A program made the position numbers and the translations under genes. From assembly GCF_007565055.1 (NCBI RefSeq), contig NC_044552.1:146487358-146551357 (forward strand): DNA of 64,000 nucleotides, read 5' to 3'. The first letter of the stretch is position 1. The number at the start of each line of letters is the position of its first letter. The notes below the pieces were generated by a model. The model had not been told where the DNA came from. It did not search any database and saw only the letters and a list, made by a program, of their open reading frames with translations. Shown in pieces: positions 10,857 to 20,480 of this stretch. The stretch is from Rhinopithecus roxellana. Its lineage: Eukaryota > Chordata > Mammalia > Primates > Cercopithecidae.

Positions 10857-10960
10857 CTGGACACGGGGGAAAAGTGAGGAAGAAGGCACTAAAGTCGGCC
10901 GAAAGTGAAAGTGGAAAGAAATTCCTCCGGACGTCGCGGGAGCCTGCCGCGTTGGAACCA

Positions 10961-10969
10961 GAGGTGAGT
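10961..10969 (+). promoter_or_regulatory. Major splice donor (GAG|GTGAGT)
   Basis: GAGGTGAGT is a near-consensus 5' splice site in the leader, with the intron starting at 10964, 20 bp upstream of the gag ATG. It would pair with the acceptor at 16321-16322 to make env mRNA. Confidence 0.75.
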
Positions 10970-10983
10970 AATAGTGTCTGATT

Positions 10984-12948
10984 ATGGGACAAGAATTAAG
11001 CCAGCATCAAATTTATGTAGGGCAATTAAAAGAGGCTTTAAAAACACGAGGAGTAAAGGTTAAAAGTAATGATTTGTTTAAGTTTTTTGATTTTGTAAAA
11101 GAAACCTGCCCTTGGTTTCCACAAGAAGGGACCATTGACGTAAAGAGGTGGCGTAGAGTGGGAGACTGTTTTCAAGATTACTGTAGTACTTTTGGACCAG
11201 AAAAGGTTCCGGTGACAGCTTTTTCTTATTGGAATCTAATCAGAGATATAATAGATAAAAAGGAAAAAGAAAAAGATCCTGAGGTAATGGCAGTGGTTAC
11301 TCAGACTGAGGAAATATTAAGAGGCAGCTCCCAAACCGACCTCGAAAAACCCATACCTAATAAAGAAATAGACCTTATATCGCTTCAAAGTGACGAGGAA
11401 GAGGCTGGGGTCCCCTCAATGACAAATATAGAAACATCAAATAAGGAAAAGTTCAAAAAATACCCAGTTTTACCTACAACTAATGAAAGCAAAAGTAAAA
11501 ATAACCTTAACTGTTCAGAAGTAAACTGGGATAATTTAGAGGAAGGGGCAGCAAAATATTATAATTCTGACTGGCCACAAACTCTTACTTATCCCCCTCC
11601 CTATAATAAGGCTTCTGCCCCCGCAGTTATGGCAGTAATAGACCCAAAAGAGGAGCTTAGAGAAAAAATTGCACAGCTTGAAGAGCAAATAAAGCTCGAA
11701 GAACTACATCAGTCTTTAATCACTAGATTGCAGAAATTAAGGACAGGAAGTGAGAGCGTTCAATACCCTAAAGGAATAGAGAAACCCTCTCACCCTCAGA
11801 GACCTGGACAGCATGTCCCAAAAGGAAGGTCGCTTGGTAGTAGGGATAGGGAGGATTCCTCTCCTCGAGATGTTTTTCCAGTAACGGAAACTACAGATAC
11901 GCAGGGTCGAGCCTGGAGACACCACAATGGGTTTGAATTTACTGTAATAAAAGAACTAAAAACTGCTCTCTCGCAATACGGAGCTACTGCCCCGTACACC
12001 CTGGCCATAGTCGAATCTGTGGCCAAAAATTGGCTCACTCCCATAGATTGGAATACCTTAGTTAGAGCAGTTCTTTCCGGAGGCGACCATCTGATTTGGA
12101 AGTCAGAATTTTATGAAAATTGTAGAGATACGGCCAAGAGAAACCAACAAGCCGGAAATGGTTGGGATTTTGATATGCTAACTGGCTCGGATAATTACAC
12201 AGAAACCGATGCTCAGATGCAGTATGATCCTGGACTGTTTTCTCAAATCCAAGCAGCGGCTACCAAAGCCTGGAGAAAACTTCCTGTTAAGGGGGATCCA
12301 GGAGCCTCGCTCACGGGGGTCAAACAAGGACCTGATGAGCCTTTTGCAGACTTTGTACATAGACTTTTAACCACAGCCAGCAGAATATTTGGAAATGCCG
12401 AGGCAGGGGTGGATTATGTAAAACAGCTAGCTTACGAAAACGCTAACCCGGCTTGTCAGGCAGCAATCAGACCTTATAGAAAGAAAACAGACTTAACAGG
12501 TTACATCCGCCTCTGTTCAGACATAGGGCCCTCATATCAACAGGGTTTGGCTATGGCTGCTGCCTTTAGTGGACAAACCATAAAAGACTTCCTCGCTAGT
12601 AAAAATAAGAATAGCAAGGGGTGCTTCAAGTGTGGAAAATTGGGACACTTCGCTAGGGATTGTAAGGGAGAGCTAGCTAAGACCTTAGAGGCAAAAGCTC
12701 CAGGCCTCTGCCCTAGGTGTAAAAGAGGAAAACATTGGTCCAATGAATGTAAATCTAAAATTGACAATCAAGGAAATCCCCTAACACCTCAACAGGGAAA
12801 CGGATTGAGGGGCCGGCCCCAGGCCCCGAAACAAGCTTATGGGGCGGTCAGTTTTGTACCAACCAACAACAATCCGTTTCACAGCTTAGTAGAGCAACCC
12901 CAGGAAGCGCAGGATTGGACCTCTGTTCCACCTCCCACACAGTATTAA
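10984..12948 (+). CDS. gag: Gag polyprotein, intact
   Basis: An uninterrupted 654-codon frame. It opens with Met-Gly, as needed for N-myristoylation. In order: matrix; a phospho-/p12-like region with a PPPY late motif at residues 204-207 and a Gln/Glu/Leu-rich coiled stretch around 225-250; capsid beginning near residue 299 (PVTET) with a major homology region at about 448-467; nucleocapsid with two CCHC knuckles starting at Cys547 and Cys576, both with the C-X2-C-X4-H-X4-C spacing. The length is normal for a type D virus. The tail carries the slippery site for making Gag-Pro, and the 3' end overlaps pro. I see no disabling change. Whether this copy is expressed is unknown. Confidence 0.95.
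   Translation: MGQELSQHQIYVGQLKEALKTRGVKVKSNDLFKFFDFVKETCPWFPQEGTIDVKRWRRVGDCFQDYCSTFGPEKVPVTAFSYWNLIRDIIDKKEKEKDPEVMAVVTQTEEILRGSSQTDLEKPIPNKEIDLISLQSDEEEAGVPSMTNIETSNKEKFKKYPVLPTTNESKSKNNLNCSEVNWDNLEEGAAKYYNSDWPQTLTYPPPYNKASAPAVMAVIDPKEELREKIAQLEEQIKLEELHQSLITRLQKLRTGSESVQYPKGIEKPSHPQRPGQHVPKGRSLGSRDREDSSPRDVFPVTETTDTQGRAWRHHNGFEFTVIKELKTALSQYGATAPYTLAIVESVAKNWLTPIDWNTLVRAVLSGGDHLIWKSEFYENCRDTAKRNQQAGNGWDFDMLTGSDNYTETDAQMQYDPGLFSQIQAAATKAWRKLPVKGDPGASLTGVKQGPDEPFADFVHRLLTTASRIFGNAEAGVDYVKQLAYENANPACQAAIRPYRKKTDLTGYIRLCSDIGPSYQQGLAMAAAFSGQTIKDFLASKNKNSKGCFKCGKLGHFARDCKGELAKTLEAKAPGLCPRCKRGKHWSNECKSKIDNQGNPLTPQQGNGLRGRPQAPKQAYGAVSFVPTNNNPFHSLVEQPQEAQDWTSVPPPTQY
12795..12801 (+). promoter_or_regulatory. 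gag-pro -1 frameshift site GGGAAAC
   Basis: The heptamer is in register with gag (G, GGA, AAC) at the 3' end of the nucleocapsid coding region. The following GC-rich stretch (GGGGCC near 12809 against GGCCCC near 12815 and 12822) can form a stem or pseudoknot. Slippage places ribosomes in the -1 frame, which is open from 12765. Confidence 0.88.
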
Positions 12949-13709
12949 CCCCTGAAATGGGACCTCAGGCCCTAAGTACGGGTATATATGGGCCCCTACC
13001 CTCAAACATGTTTGGATTAATCCTGGGAAAAAGCAGCGTCACCATGAAAGGCCTACAGGTCTCTCCAGGAATAGTGGATAGTGATTATATAGGAGAAATC
13101 AAAATCATGGCCAAGGCTATTGACAACATCATTATCATTCCTCAAGGGGATAGAATAGCGCAGTTACTCCTGTTACCATTGCTAAAAACAGTTAATAAAG
13201 TCCAATCGCCCCTAAGGGGAAAGGGAGGATTCGGATCCTCAGACATCTACTGGGTACAGCCCATTACTAATCAAAAACCCTCTCTCACCTTGTGGCTAGA
13301 CGGAAAGTTATTTACAGGACTGATAGACACAGGGGCCGATGTAACAATTATTAAACAGCAAGATTGGCCCTCCAGTTGGCCCACTTCAGAGACCTTAACA
13401 AATTTACGAGGAATCGGGCAAAGTAATAACCCTAGACAAAGTTCCAAATATCTCACCTGGAGAGATCAAGAAAGTAATTCCGGTCTCATTAAGCCATTTG
13501 TTATCCCTGATTTGCCTGTTAACCTTTGGGGTAGAGATCTTCTCTCCCAAATGAGGGTCATGATGGGTAGCCCAAATGATATAGTCACTGCACAAATGTT
13601 GGCTCAGGGCTACCACCCTGGAAAAGGGTTAGGAAAAAGAGAAGATGGCATTTTACAGCCAATCCCAGCCATAGGAAAATTGGATAAAATGGGGCTTGGA
13701 AATTTTTAA
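12801..13709 (+). CDS. pro: Pro: dUTPase plus aspartic protease with G-patch, intact
   Basis: This frame is reached by -1 slippage at 12795-12801; it has no ATG of its own at the start. The first third is a trimeric-type dUTPase (motif ATPGSAGLDLCS early, closing motif GGFGSSDIYW). The retropepsin follows with the active site LIDTGADVTII (Asp codon at 13326) and the conserved NLWGRDLLSQM helix. The last 40 residues form a G-patch (GYHPGKGLGKREDG), typical of betaretroviruses. No stops interrupt it. The frame ends at TAA 13707-13709, just after the next slippery site. Confidence 0.92.
   Translation, partial: RIEGPAPGPETSLWGGQFCTNQQQSVSQLSRATPGSAGLDLCSTSHTVLTPEMGPQALSTGIYGPLPSNMFGLILGKSSVTMKGLQVSPGIVDSDYIGEIKIMAKAIDNIIIIPQGDRIAQLLLLPLLKTVNKVQSPLRGKGGFGSSDIYWVQPITNQKPSLTLWLDGKLFTGLIDTGADVTIIKQQDWPSSWPTSETLTNLRGIGQSNNPRQSSKYLTWRDQESNSGLIKPFVIPDLPVNLWGRDLLSQMRVMMGSPNDIVTAQMLAQGYHPGKGLGKREDGILQPIPAIGKLDKMGLGNF
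13700..13706 (+). promoter_or_regulatory. pro-pol -1 frameshift site AAATTTT
   Basis: A-AAT-TTT in the pro register, immediately before the pro stop TAA. Slippage enters the pol frame at 13706. The arrangement matches type D viruses. Confidence 0.85.
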
Positions 13710-16286
13710 CCGTGGCCATTGACATGCCTGCACCCCAAAAATTTGCTGATCCAATCACTTGGAAATCAGATGAACCCGTTTGGGTTGATCAATGGCCACT
13801 AACCAATGAGAAGCTTGCCGCTGCCCAACAGTTAGTGCAGGAACAATTAGAGGCAGGACACATCACAGAAAGCAACTCTCCTTGGAACACCCCCATATTC
13901 GTCATAAAAAAGAAATCTGGAAATTGGAGACTCTTACAAGATCTAAGAGCAGTAAATGCTACTATGGTCCTTATGGGCGCCTTACAGCCAGGGCTACCCT
14001 CTCCGGTAGCAATCCCTCAAGGATATTTTAAAATTATCATAGACCTTAAAGATTGCTTTTTTACAATTCCCCTTCATCCTACTGACCAAAAACGATTCGC
14101 CTTTAGCTTACCATCTGTAAATTTCAAAGAACCAATGAAACGATACCAATGGAAAGTGTTACCTCAAGGTATGGCCAACAGTCCCACCTTGTGTCAAAAA
14201 TATGTGGCTACGGCCATACACTCAGTTAGAGAGACATGGAAACAAATGTATATTATACACTATATGGATGACATTCTTATAGCAGGAAAAATGGGAGAAC
14301 AAGTTTTACAGTGTTTTGCTCAACTCAAGCAAGAACTAACCACGGTGGGTTTACAAATAGCTCCAGAAAAAATACAACTACAAGACCCTTATACATATTT
14401 AGGTTTTCAAATAAATGGACCTAAATTACAAATCAAAAGGCCGTTATCCGTAAAGATAAGTTACAAACCCTCAATGATTTCCAAAAGCTCCTTGGAGACA
14501 TAAATTGGCTTCGGCCCTACTTAAAACTCACCACAGGAGACTTAAAACCCTTATTCGACACCCTGAGAGGTGACCCCAGCCCTAAGTCCCTTAGGTCGTT
14601 ATCAAAAGAAGCTCTTTTATCACTTAATAAAGTAGAGGCAGCCATTGCTGAGCAATTTGTTACTAACATAGACTATTCACAGCCATTAACCCTTTTAATA
14701 TTTAACACAACACTAACACCTACTGGTTTATTCTGGCAAAATAACCCTATTATGTGGGTCCACTTGCCTTCATCTCCCAAAAAGGTATTACTCCCCTATT
14801 ATGATGCCATAGCAGATTTAATTATTCTAGGGAGAGACAATAGCAAAAAATATTTTGGAATTGAACCCTCTATGATCATACAACCTTATTCTAAGCCACA
14901 AATCCATTGGTTGATGCAAAATACTGAAACGTGGCCGATGGCTTGCGCCTCTTATGCTGGCAACTTAGATAACCATTATCCACCAAACAGGCTTATTCAA
15001 TTTTGTAAGCTGCATGCTTTTGTCTTCCCTCATGTTACCAGTAAAACACCTTTAGACAATGCCTTATTAGTATTCACTGATGGGTCATCCACAGGAACTG
15101 CTGCATACACCTTTGCAGACACCACTGTTAAATTCAAAACCAGCCATACTTCAGCTCAGCTAGTAGAATTGCAGGCCCTAATCGCAGTACTGTCAGCCTT
15201 CCCTAATCAGGCCCTTAATATTTATACTGACAGTGCATATTTAGCTCACTCAATACCTTTACTTGAGACCGTAGCACAAATCAAACATGTCTCAGACACA
15301 GCCAAGTTATTTTTACAATGACAACAATTAATACATGACAGATCAACACCTTTCTTTCTTGGACATATTAGAGCTCATTCAGGATTACCAGGACCTCTAT
15401 CCCAGGGCAATCAACTGGCTGATATGGCAACCAAGACGGTAGCCATAGCTACAAATACAAACCTAGCCCAAGCACAGGCTATTCATGCCTTACACCATCT
15501 TAATGCTCAAACTTTGAGACTGATGTTTAAAATAACTAGAGAACAAGCAAGACAAATAGTTAAACAATGTCAGACCTGTATAACATACCTGCCAGTCCCT
15601 CACTTAGGAATTAACCCAAGAGGACTAGTTCCCAACATGATTTGGCAAATGGATGTCACTCATTATTCAGAATTCGGTAACTTAAAATACATCCATGTAT
15701 GTATAGATACATTTAGTGGATTTATACTGGCCACCCTACAAACAGGCGAAGCTACCAAACATGTCATAGCTCATTTACTACACTGTTTTTCCATAGTTGG
15801 AAAGCCTAAACAACTAAAAACAGACAATGGTCCTGGTTATACATCCAAAGCCTTTCAAGACTTTTGTCTTAAATTACAAATAAAACACATTACTGGAATT
15901 CCCTATAACCCTCAAGGACAAGGAATAGTTGAAAGAGCACACCTATCCTTAAAAACCACCATTGACAAAATAAAAAAGGGAGAATGGTACCCTACTAAGG
16001 GCACCCCTAGAAATATCCTTAATCACACACTTTTTATTTTAAATTTTTTAGATTTGGACAACCTGAACAGATCAGCAGCCGATCGATTTTGGCATTCCGA
16101 GTCCAAAAAACAATTTGCCACGGTAAATGGAAAGACCCCTTAGACAACACATGGCATGGTCCAGACCCAGTGTTCATCTGGGGAAGAGGCTCAGTTTGTG
16201 TTTTTTCTCAAACTCATGATGCAGCCAGATGGCTACCAGAGCGACTGGTAAGACAGGTACCTAATAATAACCAATCCAGGGAGTGA
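13706..16286 (+). pseudogene. pol: Pol (RT, RNase H, integrase), three breaks
   Basis: RT runs open from 13706 to about 14440 with the YMDD catalytic motif at 14261-14272 and LPQGMANSP upstream. Near 14437-14450 the reading frame moves by one base, consistent with a 1-nt deletion, so a protein made here ends at TGA 14501-14503. The downstream frame is then open to an in-frame TGA at 15319-15321 inside RNase H, after the TDSAY motif. It continues in the same frame through the integrase: an HHCC zinc domain (HALHH near 15485, CQTC near 15570) and a complete D,D-35-E set (QMDVTH, KTDNGPGY, GIVERAH). A second one-base shift near 16120-16130 breaks the C-terminal domain; the remaining frame ends at TGA 16284-16286. 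No full-length Pol can be made. Each break could be an assembly error, but nothing in the sequence says so. Confidence 0.93.
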
Positions 16287-16302
16287 TTTTCTCCCTGAGA
16301 GT

Positions 16303-16322
16303 ACTCTTTTCCTCTATTGCAG
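16303..16322 (+). promoter_or_regulatory. env splice acceptor
   Basis: A pyrimidine run (CTCTTTTCCTCTATTGCAG) ends in AG at 16321-16322, two bases before the env ATG. It pairs logically with the donor at 10964. Confidence 0.8.
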
Positions 16323-16324
16323 AG

Positions 16325-18040
16325 ATGAACTTCAACTACAAGCCCCTCTGGACCATGGTGCTGATTTGCCAAGCACTCCAGGTATATGCCGGCTTTGGTA
16401 ATCCCCATGAGGCCCGTAAATATATACGACAATGATACGGTAAGCCCTGTGATTGTTTGGGGGGATATGTGACCTCCCTTCCAAATACGTACATCTCAGC
16501 TGTGTCCTGCTCCGCTTACACAGCATACCTGTCTAGTGACTCTCTTAAGTGGAGGTGTGTGTCAACCCCAAGAATATTTAGTGGAGGGGATACCACAACC
16601 TGCCCTTGTGACACATTTGAGACTGCTATGCATAGTTCCTGCTACACTACTTATTTAGAATGTACCTCTGGCGGTAAAACATACTATACTGCTATCCTAA
16701 CAAGATCTAGAACCCCTACTATAGGGGCCAATAGTGTCCCTACAGTTGTAGGAAGTACCAATAACCTTATATCAGCTGGCTGTACTGGAACTGTAGGACA
16801 GCCTGTCTGCTGGAATATTCACCCCCCTCTTCATACCTCTGACGGAGGAGGACCACAAGACAAGGTCCGAGAAATTAGGGTATACAAAAAACTTGAAGAG
16901 TTGCAAAGGTCCCTGTACCCGGAAATTCACTACCACCCCTTGGCCTTGCCCAAAGCCCGAGGGAAAGAGAAAATTGATGCCCAGACCTTTGCCCTCCTCA
17001 CGGCTACTCATAACCTGCTTAACAATTCCAACTCTAGTCTGGCTGATGACTGCTGGCTGTGTCTGCAATCAGGAGATCCCGTTCCTCTTGCCATACCCAG
17101 TAATAACTTAAATTATACATCCAATACCCCTTGCACCATAATTCCTCCCCTTAAAGTACAGCCTTTAGAATTTCCTAGTTCCTCTTGCATCTACTCCCCT
17201 CCCCTTAATAACACTTACGACCTCGATGTAGGATTCAATCAATTCAATAATTGTTCCACCATAGTAAATATTTTCCAATCGCTGTGTGCCCCAAACAGCT
17301 CGGTTTTTATATGTGGCAATAATAGGGCTTATACCTATTTACCTACTAACTGGACAGGACGCTGTGTCTTAGCCACACTTTTACCTGACATAGACATTAT
17401 CCCTGGAGATGAACCTGTACCTATCCCAGCTATAGATCACTTTTTAGGAAGAAACAAAAGGGCAATACAATTTATCCCCTTACTTGCAGGATTAGGCATA
17501 ACTACTGCCGTAGCAACTGGGGCTACAGGTCTAGGGGTTTCTGTTACTCAATACACCAAATTGTCTCGCCAACTGATCTCAGATATGCAGGCCATTTCGA
17601 GTACTATACAAGATTTACAAGATCAGGTAGATTCTCTGGCAGAAGTAGTGCTCCAAAATAGAAGAGGCCTAGATTTACTAACTGCAGAACAGGGAGGCAT
17701 CTGCTTGGCTTTACAGGAGAAGTGCTGTTTTTATGCCAACAAATCCGGGATCGTCAGGGACAAAATCAGGCGTCTACAAGAAGACCTAGAAAAACGACGA
17801 AAGGAAATAACCGATAACCCGTTTTGGACTGGGTTCCATGGACTCCTTCCCTATCTTATGCCATTCCTGGGCCCCCTGCTTTGCCTATTGCTTTTACTCT
17901 CTGTAGGACCTTTGGTTTTCAATAAGCTCATGACATTCATTAAGCAACAAGTCGAGGCTATCCAAGCGAAGCCTATACAGGTCCATTATCATCGCCTAGA
18001 ACAAGAAGATCGCGGTGGTTCATACTCACACCCATTATGA
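16325..18040 (+). pseudogene. env: Env, gamma-type, one premature stop at codon 37
   Basis: The ATG at 16325 follows the splice acceptor and opens a hydrophobic signal peptide (about residues 1-22). An in-frame TGA at 16433-16435 is codon 37; the frame is otherwise open for 571 codons to 18040. SU holds a CWLC isomerase-like motif at 243-246 and several N-glycosylation sequons. A basic furin-type cleavage site precedes residue 380. TM begins with a hydrophobic fusion peptide, followed by a heptad region, an immunosuppressive-like segment, the CX6CC motif starting at Cys460 and a membrane span near 505-530. SU with CXXC plus TM with CX6CC is the gammaretroviral Env type carried by type D viruses and BaEV. 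Downstream of the stop, a 527-codon frame starts at the ATG at 16457, but it lacks the signal peptide and so should not enter the secretory path. Confidence 0.93.
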
Positions 18041-18210
18041 CCACCTTCCCTATGCGCTGAACTGGACAGCCAATGACGGGTAAGAGAGTATCATCTCTCA
18101 CTAACCTAAGACAGGAGGGCCGTCATAAGCTACTGCCTAATCCCATGACGGGTACCAGTGATGAGATGCATTACTCCAACCTAAGACAGGCGCAGTTCCC
18201 GAAGAACAAT
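18041..18210 (+). promoter_or_regulatory. CTE-like RNA export element
   Basis: Between env and the 3' LTR lie two related half-elements: GACGGGTA at 18075 and 18147, and CCTAAGACAGG at 18105-18115 and 18180-18190. The doubled CCTAAGACAGG loop in a long imperfect hairpin is the signature of the type D retrovirus constitutive transport element, which recruits host NXF1/TAP so unspliced RNA leaves the nucleus. The fold is inferred, not computed. Confidence 0.88.
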
Positions 18211-18231
18211 CTTCTAGCCATAATTATATAT

Positions 18232-18243
18232 AAAAAAGGGGGA
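18232..18243 (+). other. Polypurine tract
   Basis: AAAAAAGGGGGA ends two bases before the 3' LTR, where it would prime plus-strand synthesis. Confidence 0.9.
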
Positions 18244-18245
18244 CC

Positions 18246-18773
18246 TGTCCGGAGCCATGAGGCCCGGAATTAGCCGACCTCTGTTGCTTGATCTCCGCAA
18301 AGCGGAGACAAGGGGGCGCATTCCCGGGTTCTTTATTTATAAACCCTTCCCGCGCGCGCCCAAAGCTTTTCCCGCGCGCGCCTAAGTTTCTCCCGCGCAC
18401 GCCTAAGTTTCTCCCGCGCGCGCCAAAACTGTTCCCGCGCGCCAACCTTTCCCGCGCGGGCCAACCTTTCCCGCGCACGCGCAAACATTTTCCCGCCCAG
18501 GAAGATATGCAGCCCAGGGCGCAGGTGCGATCCCGCCCCCGGGAAAAGTACAAACCCACGGCGCATGCGCGATTGTAATTTGAGAAGATCCGGCCCCTAT
18601 CACCGCCCTGGCCCAACCTCTTCCCCTGCCAGCCTATATAAGGCATGACCCTACACTCAATAAACGAGACTTGATCAGGCTGTTTGTCTTGTCTCCATTT
18701 CTTGTGTTTTCTTGTCTCCTCCATTCCCACTCCCCCTTCCAGGGCCCGTTCGACTGTCCTGCAGGTCGGGACA
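18246..18773 (+). repeat. 3' LTR
   Basis: 528 bp, colinear with the 5' LTR without indels. The differences are at 18380, 18399, 18459, 18477, 18537 and 18541 (5' LTR 10443, 10462, 10522, 10540, 10600, 10604). TATA is at 18635-18641 and the poly(A) signal at 18659-18664. Confidence 0.97.
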
Positions 18774-18779
18774 CAACAT
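18774..18779. repeat. Target-site duplication, right copy (CAACAT)
   Basis: Identical to 10303-10308. Confidence 0.95.
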
Positions 18780-18940
18780 CTTAAATATTTCACTCCATGT
18801 TCATCTTGCTTATATGGATTGTGACTTCCGGGTAATTTTGATTCCACTTAGTCCCAATTTTCATGAATAACTTTTAGTGCAATGATTTCGTATTTTTTAA
18901 AATTTCATTTTCTTTCAAAAAGATCTTATTATAGTAATGT
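18774..18940 (-). mobile_element. Old L1, minus strand, remainder after provirus
   Basis: TTAAATATTTCACTCCATGTTC resumes the reversed ORF1-region text that broke off at 10308. The right end is uncertain. Confidence 0.55.
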
Positions 18941-19000
18941 ATAACCTCTTTGAAGCCAGAAAATACTATTTCTTTGCAGTCATTTTTCCTTCTCCCCTTA

Positions 19001-19310
19001 TCATACAGCAGAAAGGAAAGAATAGAAAAGGTACTGAATCCAGGTCCAAGTCAATCATCTTTGCTTTTCTCAGACTGTCATTGACATTTACACCAGCATT
19101 ATCCTCATCATTTCATCATTGCGGCCACCCTGACCAATCTGCCTCTTCTGTATTATCATACAGGAGAAAGGAAAGAATATAAATGGTACTGAACTCCAGG
19201 TCCGAGTCAATCATCTTTGCTTCTCTCAGACTGTCATTGACATTTACCCCAGCATTATCCTCATCACTTCATCACTGCTGCCACCCCAACCAATTTGCCT
19301 CTTCTGTGTA
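19001..19310. repeat. Tandem duplication, period about 155 bp
   Basis: Two adjacent copies (19001-19155, 19156-19310) begin TCATACAG and include AGTCAATCATCTTTGCTT and GACTGTCATTGACATTTAC. They differ at a modest number of sites by eye. The unit matches no repeat family I know. Confidence 0.9.
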
Positions 19311-20269
19311 AGTATAACCTTCTTATTCTATTTATCTTTAAAGAGCTTTTCTCTCCTAAAACATACACACTATGAGTCTTCAAGAGAAAGGGTGATGCTT
19401 AAATAATACAAATAGCAGAAATTTGGGGGAAGATGTGGCCCTTTGGAGTTCTGGAGTAACTAAAAAAATCCATTGAGTGTCTTGGAGAGACGAATTCCTC
19501 CTTTCTTCTATAGGTTCTTAATCAGTGGAGAAGTGAGCCAGCTTGGAACTCAATATCAGCTCTGTTGTTGGTTAAGATGATTTAGAGAATGTGACTTGGA
19601 CCTCTGGCAAAAATGAATATACATATGTAAAGCTATTGACCTCTCTTATAAGGACAGAGCTTGACCCAGTAAGTTTACCCTGGGCAGAAGAGAAAAATGT
19701 ATTTTGTGAGAATGTTCATCCAAAAGAGAATTTAAAAATAGGATTTTTCCCCCATTTCACCACTTAATCACTCTTCACCAAGAGTAGTGAACATAGGAAG
19801 AAGGGTATACGTCTCCTTTTAATATTTTCAGGAGGTAAGAAGAAGTTCCTATTTCATGGACCAGCAAGAAATCTGAAAATTCTGGAAACAAAAACAAAGA
19901 CTGATCTAACCAGCAGAAACTGGGGAGATGTTACAACATTTGTATAGGATAGACTCACAAGAGAGGGGAAAATGGCACCTGAAACTTAACTGCAGGGCAT
20001 ACATTTTTTAAACCAAGATATACAGACTATAAGAAATCATTTTCCTTATTCCTTATTCCTGTACATCACATTTTCAACCTTCCCAACTTAAAACTATAAC
20101 AATCTAAGTTTTATAGTGTATAGAGAAAGAACTTTATCAGTAGAAATAGAAGAGCTGAATACTACACCTTCATTAATTGTTACAGGTAGTACCCACTTAT
20201 CCTATCCTTGAGGAATCTTGGGGTCTTGTCCAAGTCCCTTACAGACTGTAGGGCTTGGATTTTATTACA
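19311..20269. other. No recognised feature
   Basis: Unique-looking sequence with no convincing gene. Confidence 0.4.
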
Positions 20270-20480
20270 TTTTATTTCTGTCTTGAGTGTCTCTCCCCTA
20301 TTTAAGACCAGTAGGTACACATGCTTGGAATTATATGTCTACTATGAAGTGTGTAATTGCTTTTGTTTATTGTTTGTCTCTTCCTAATACAATGTAATCT
20401 CCAAGAAGATGAGGAGTTTGACTACTTTTTTCACTGACAAATCTCCTATGCTTTACACATAGCTGATATGAAGTGACTGA
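20270..20480 (+). repeat. L2 3'-end-like fragment
   Basis: AATGTAATCTCCAAGAAGATGAGG followed by a TTTGACTACTTTTTTCACTG stretch and CACATAGCTGATAT resembles the 3' end of L2 (shown here by its core words). Old and diverged. Confidence 0.5.

Larger units (their letters stand above)
10309..18773 (+). mobile_element. Endogenous betaretrovirus (type D simian, SRV/SERV-like), near complete
   Basis: An 8465-bp provirus with paired 528-bp LTRs, PBS, gag, pro, pol, env, a CTE-like export element and PPT. Gag, the separate dUTPase-protease frame with a G-patch, and the gamma-type Env together are the type D simian retrovirus arrangement; the related endogenous lineage known in Old World monkeys is SERV. 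Gag and pro are open. Pol has three breaks and env one, so this copy is not expected to be autonomous. The LTRs differ at six of 528 positions with no indels, which makes the insertion young. The assignment comes from motif recognition, not a database search. Confidence 0.93.

Noticed and set aside
14752..16143. Separate small genes from the open pieces of pol
   Set aside because: They are parts of one pol frame separated by a stop and shifts, with domains in the usual order.
18288..18578. 96-codon plus-strand frame in U3, considered as an MMTV Sag-like LTR gene
   Set aside because: Pro/Arg/Ala-rich output of the CCCGCG repeats, with no signal or membrane segment; five of six LTR differences alter it.
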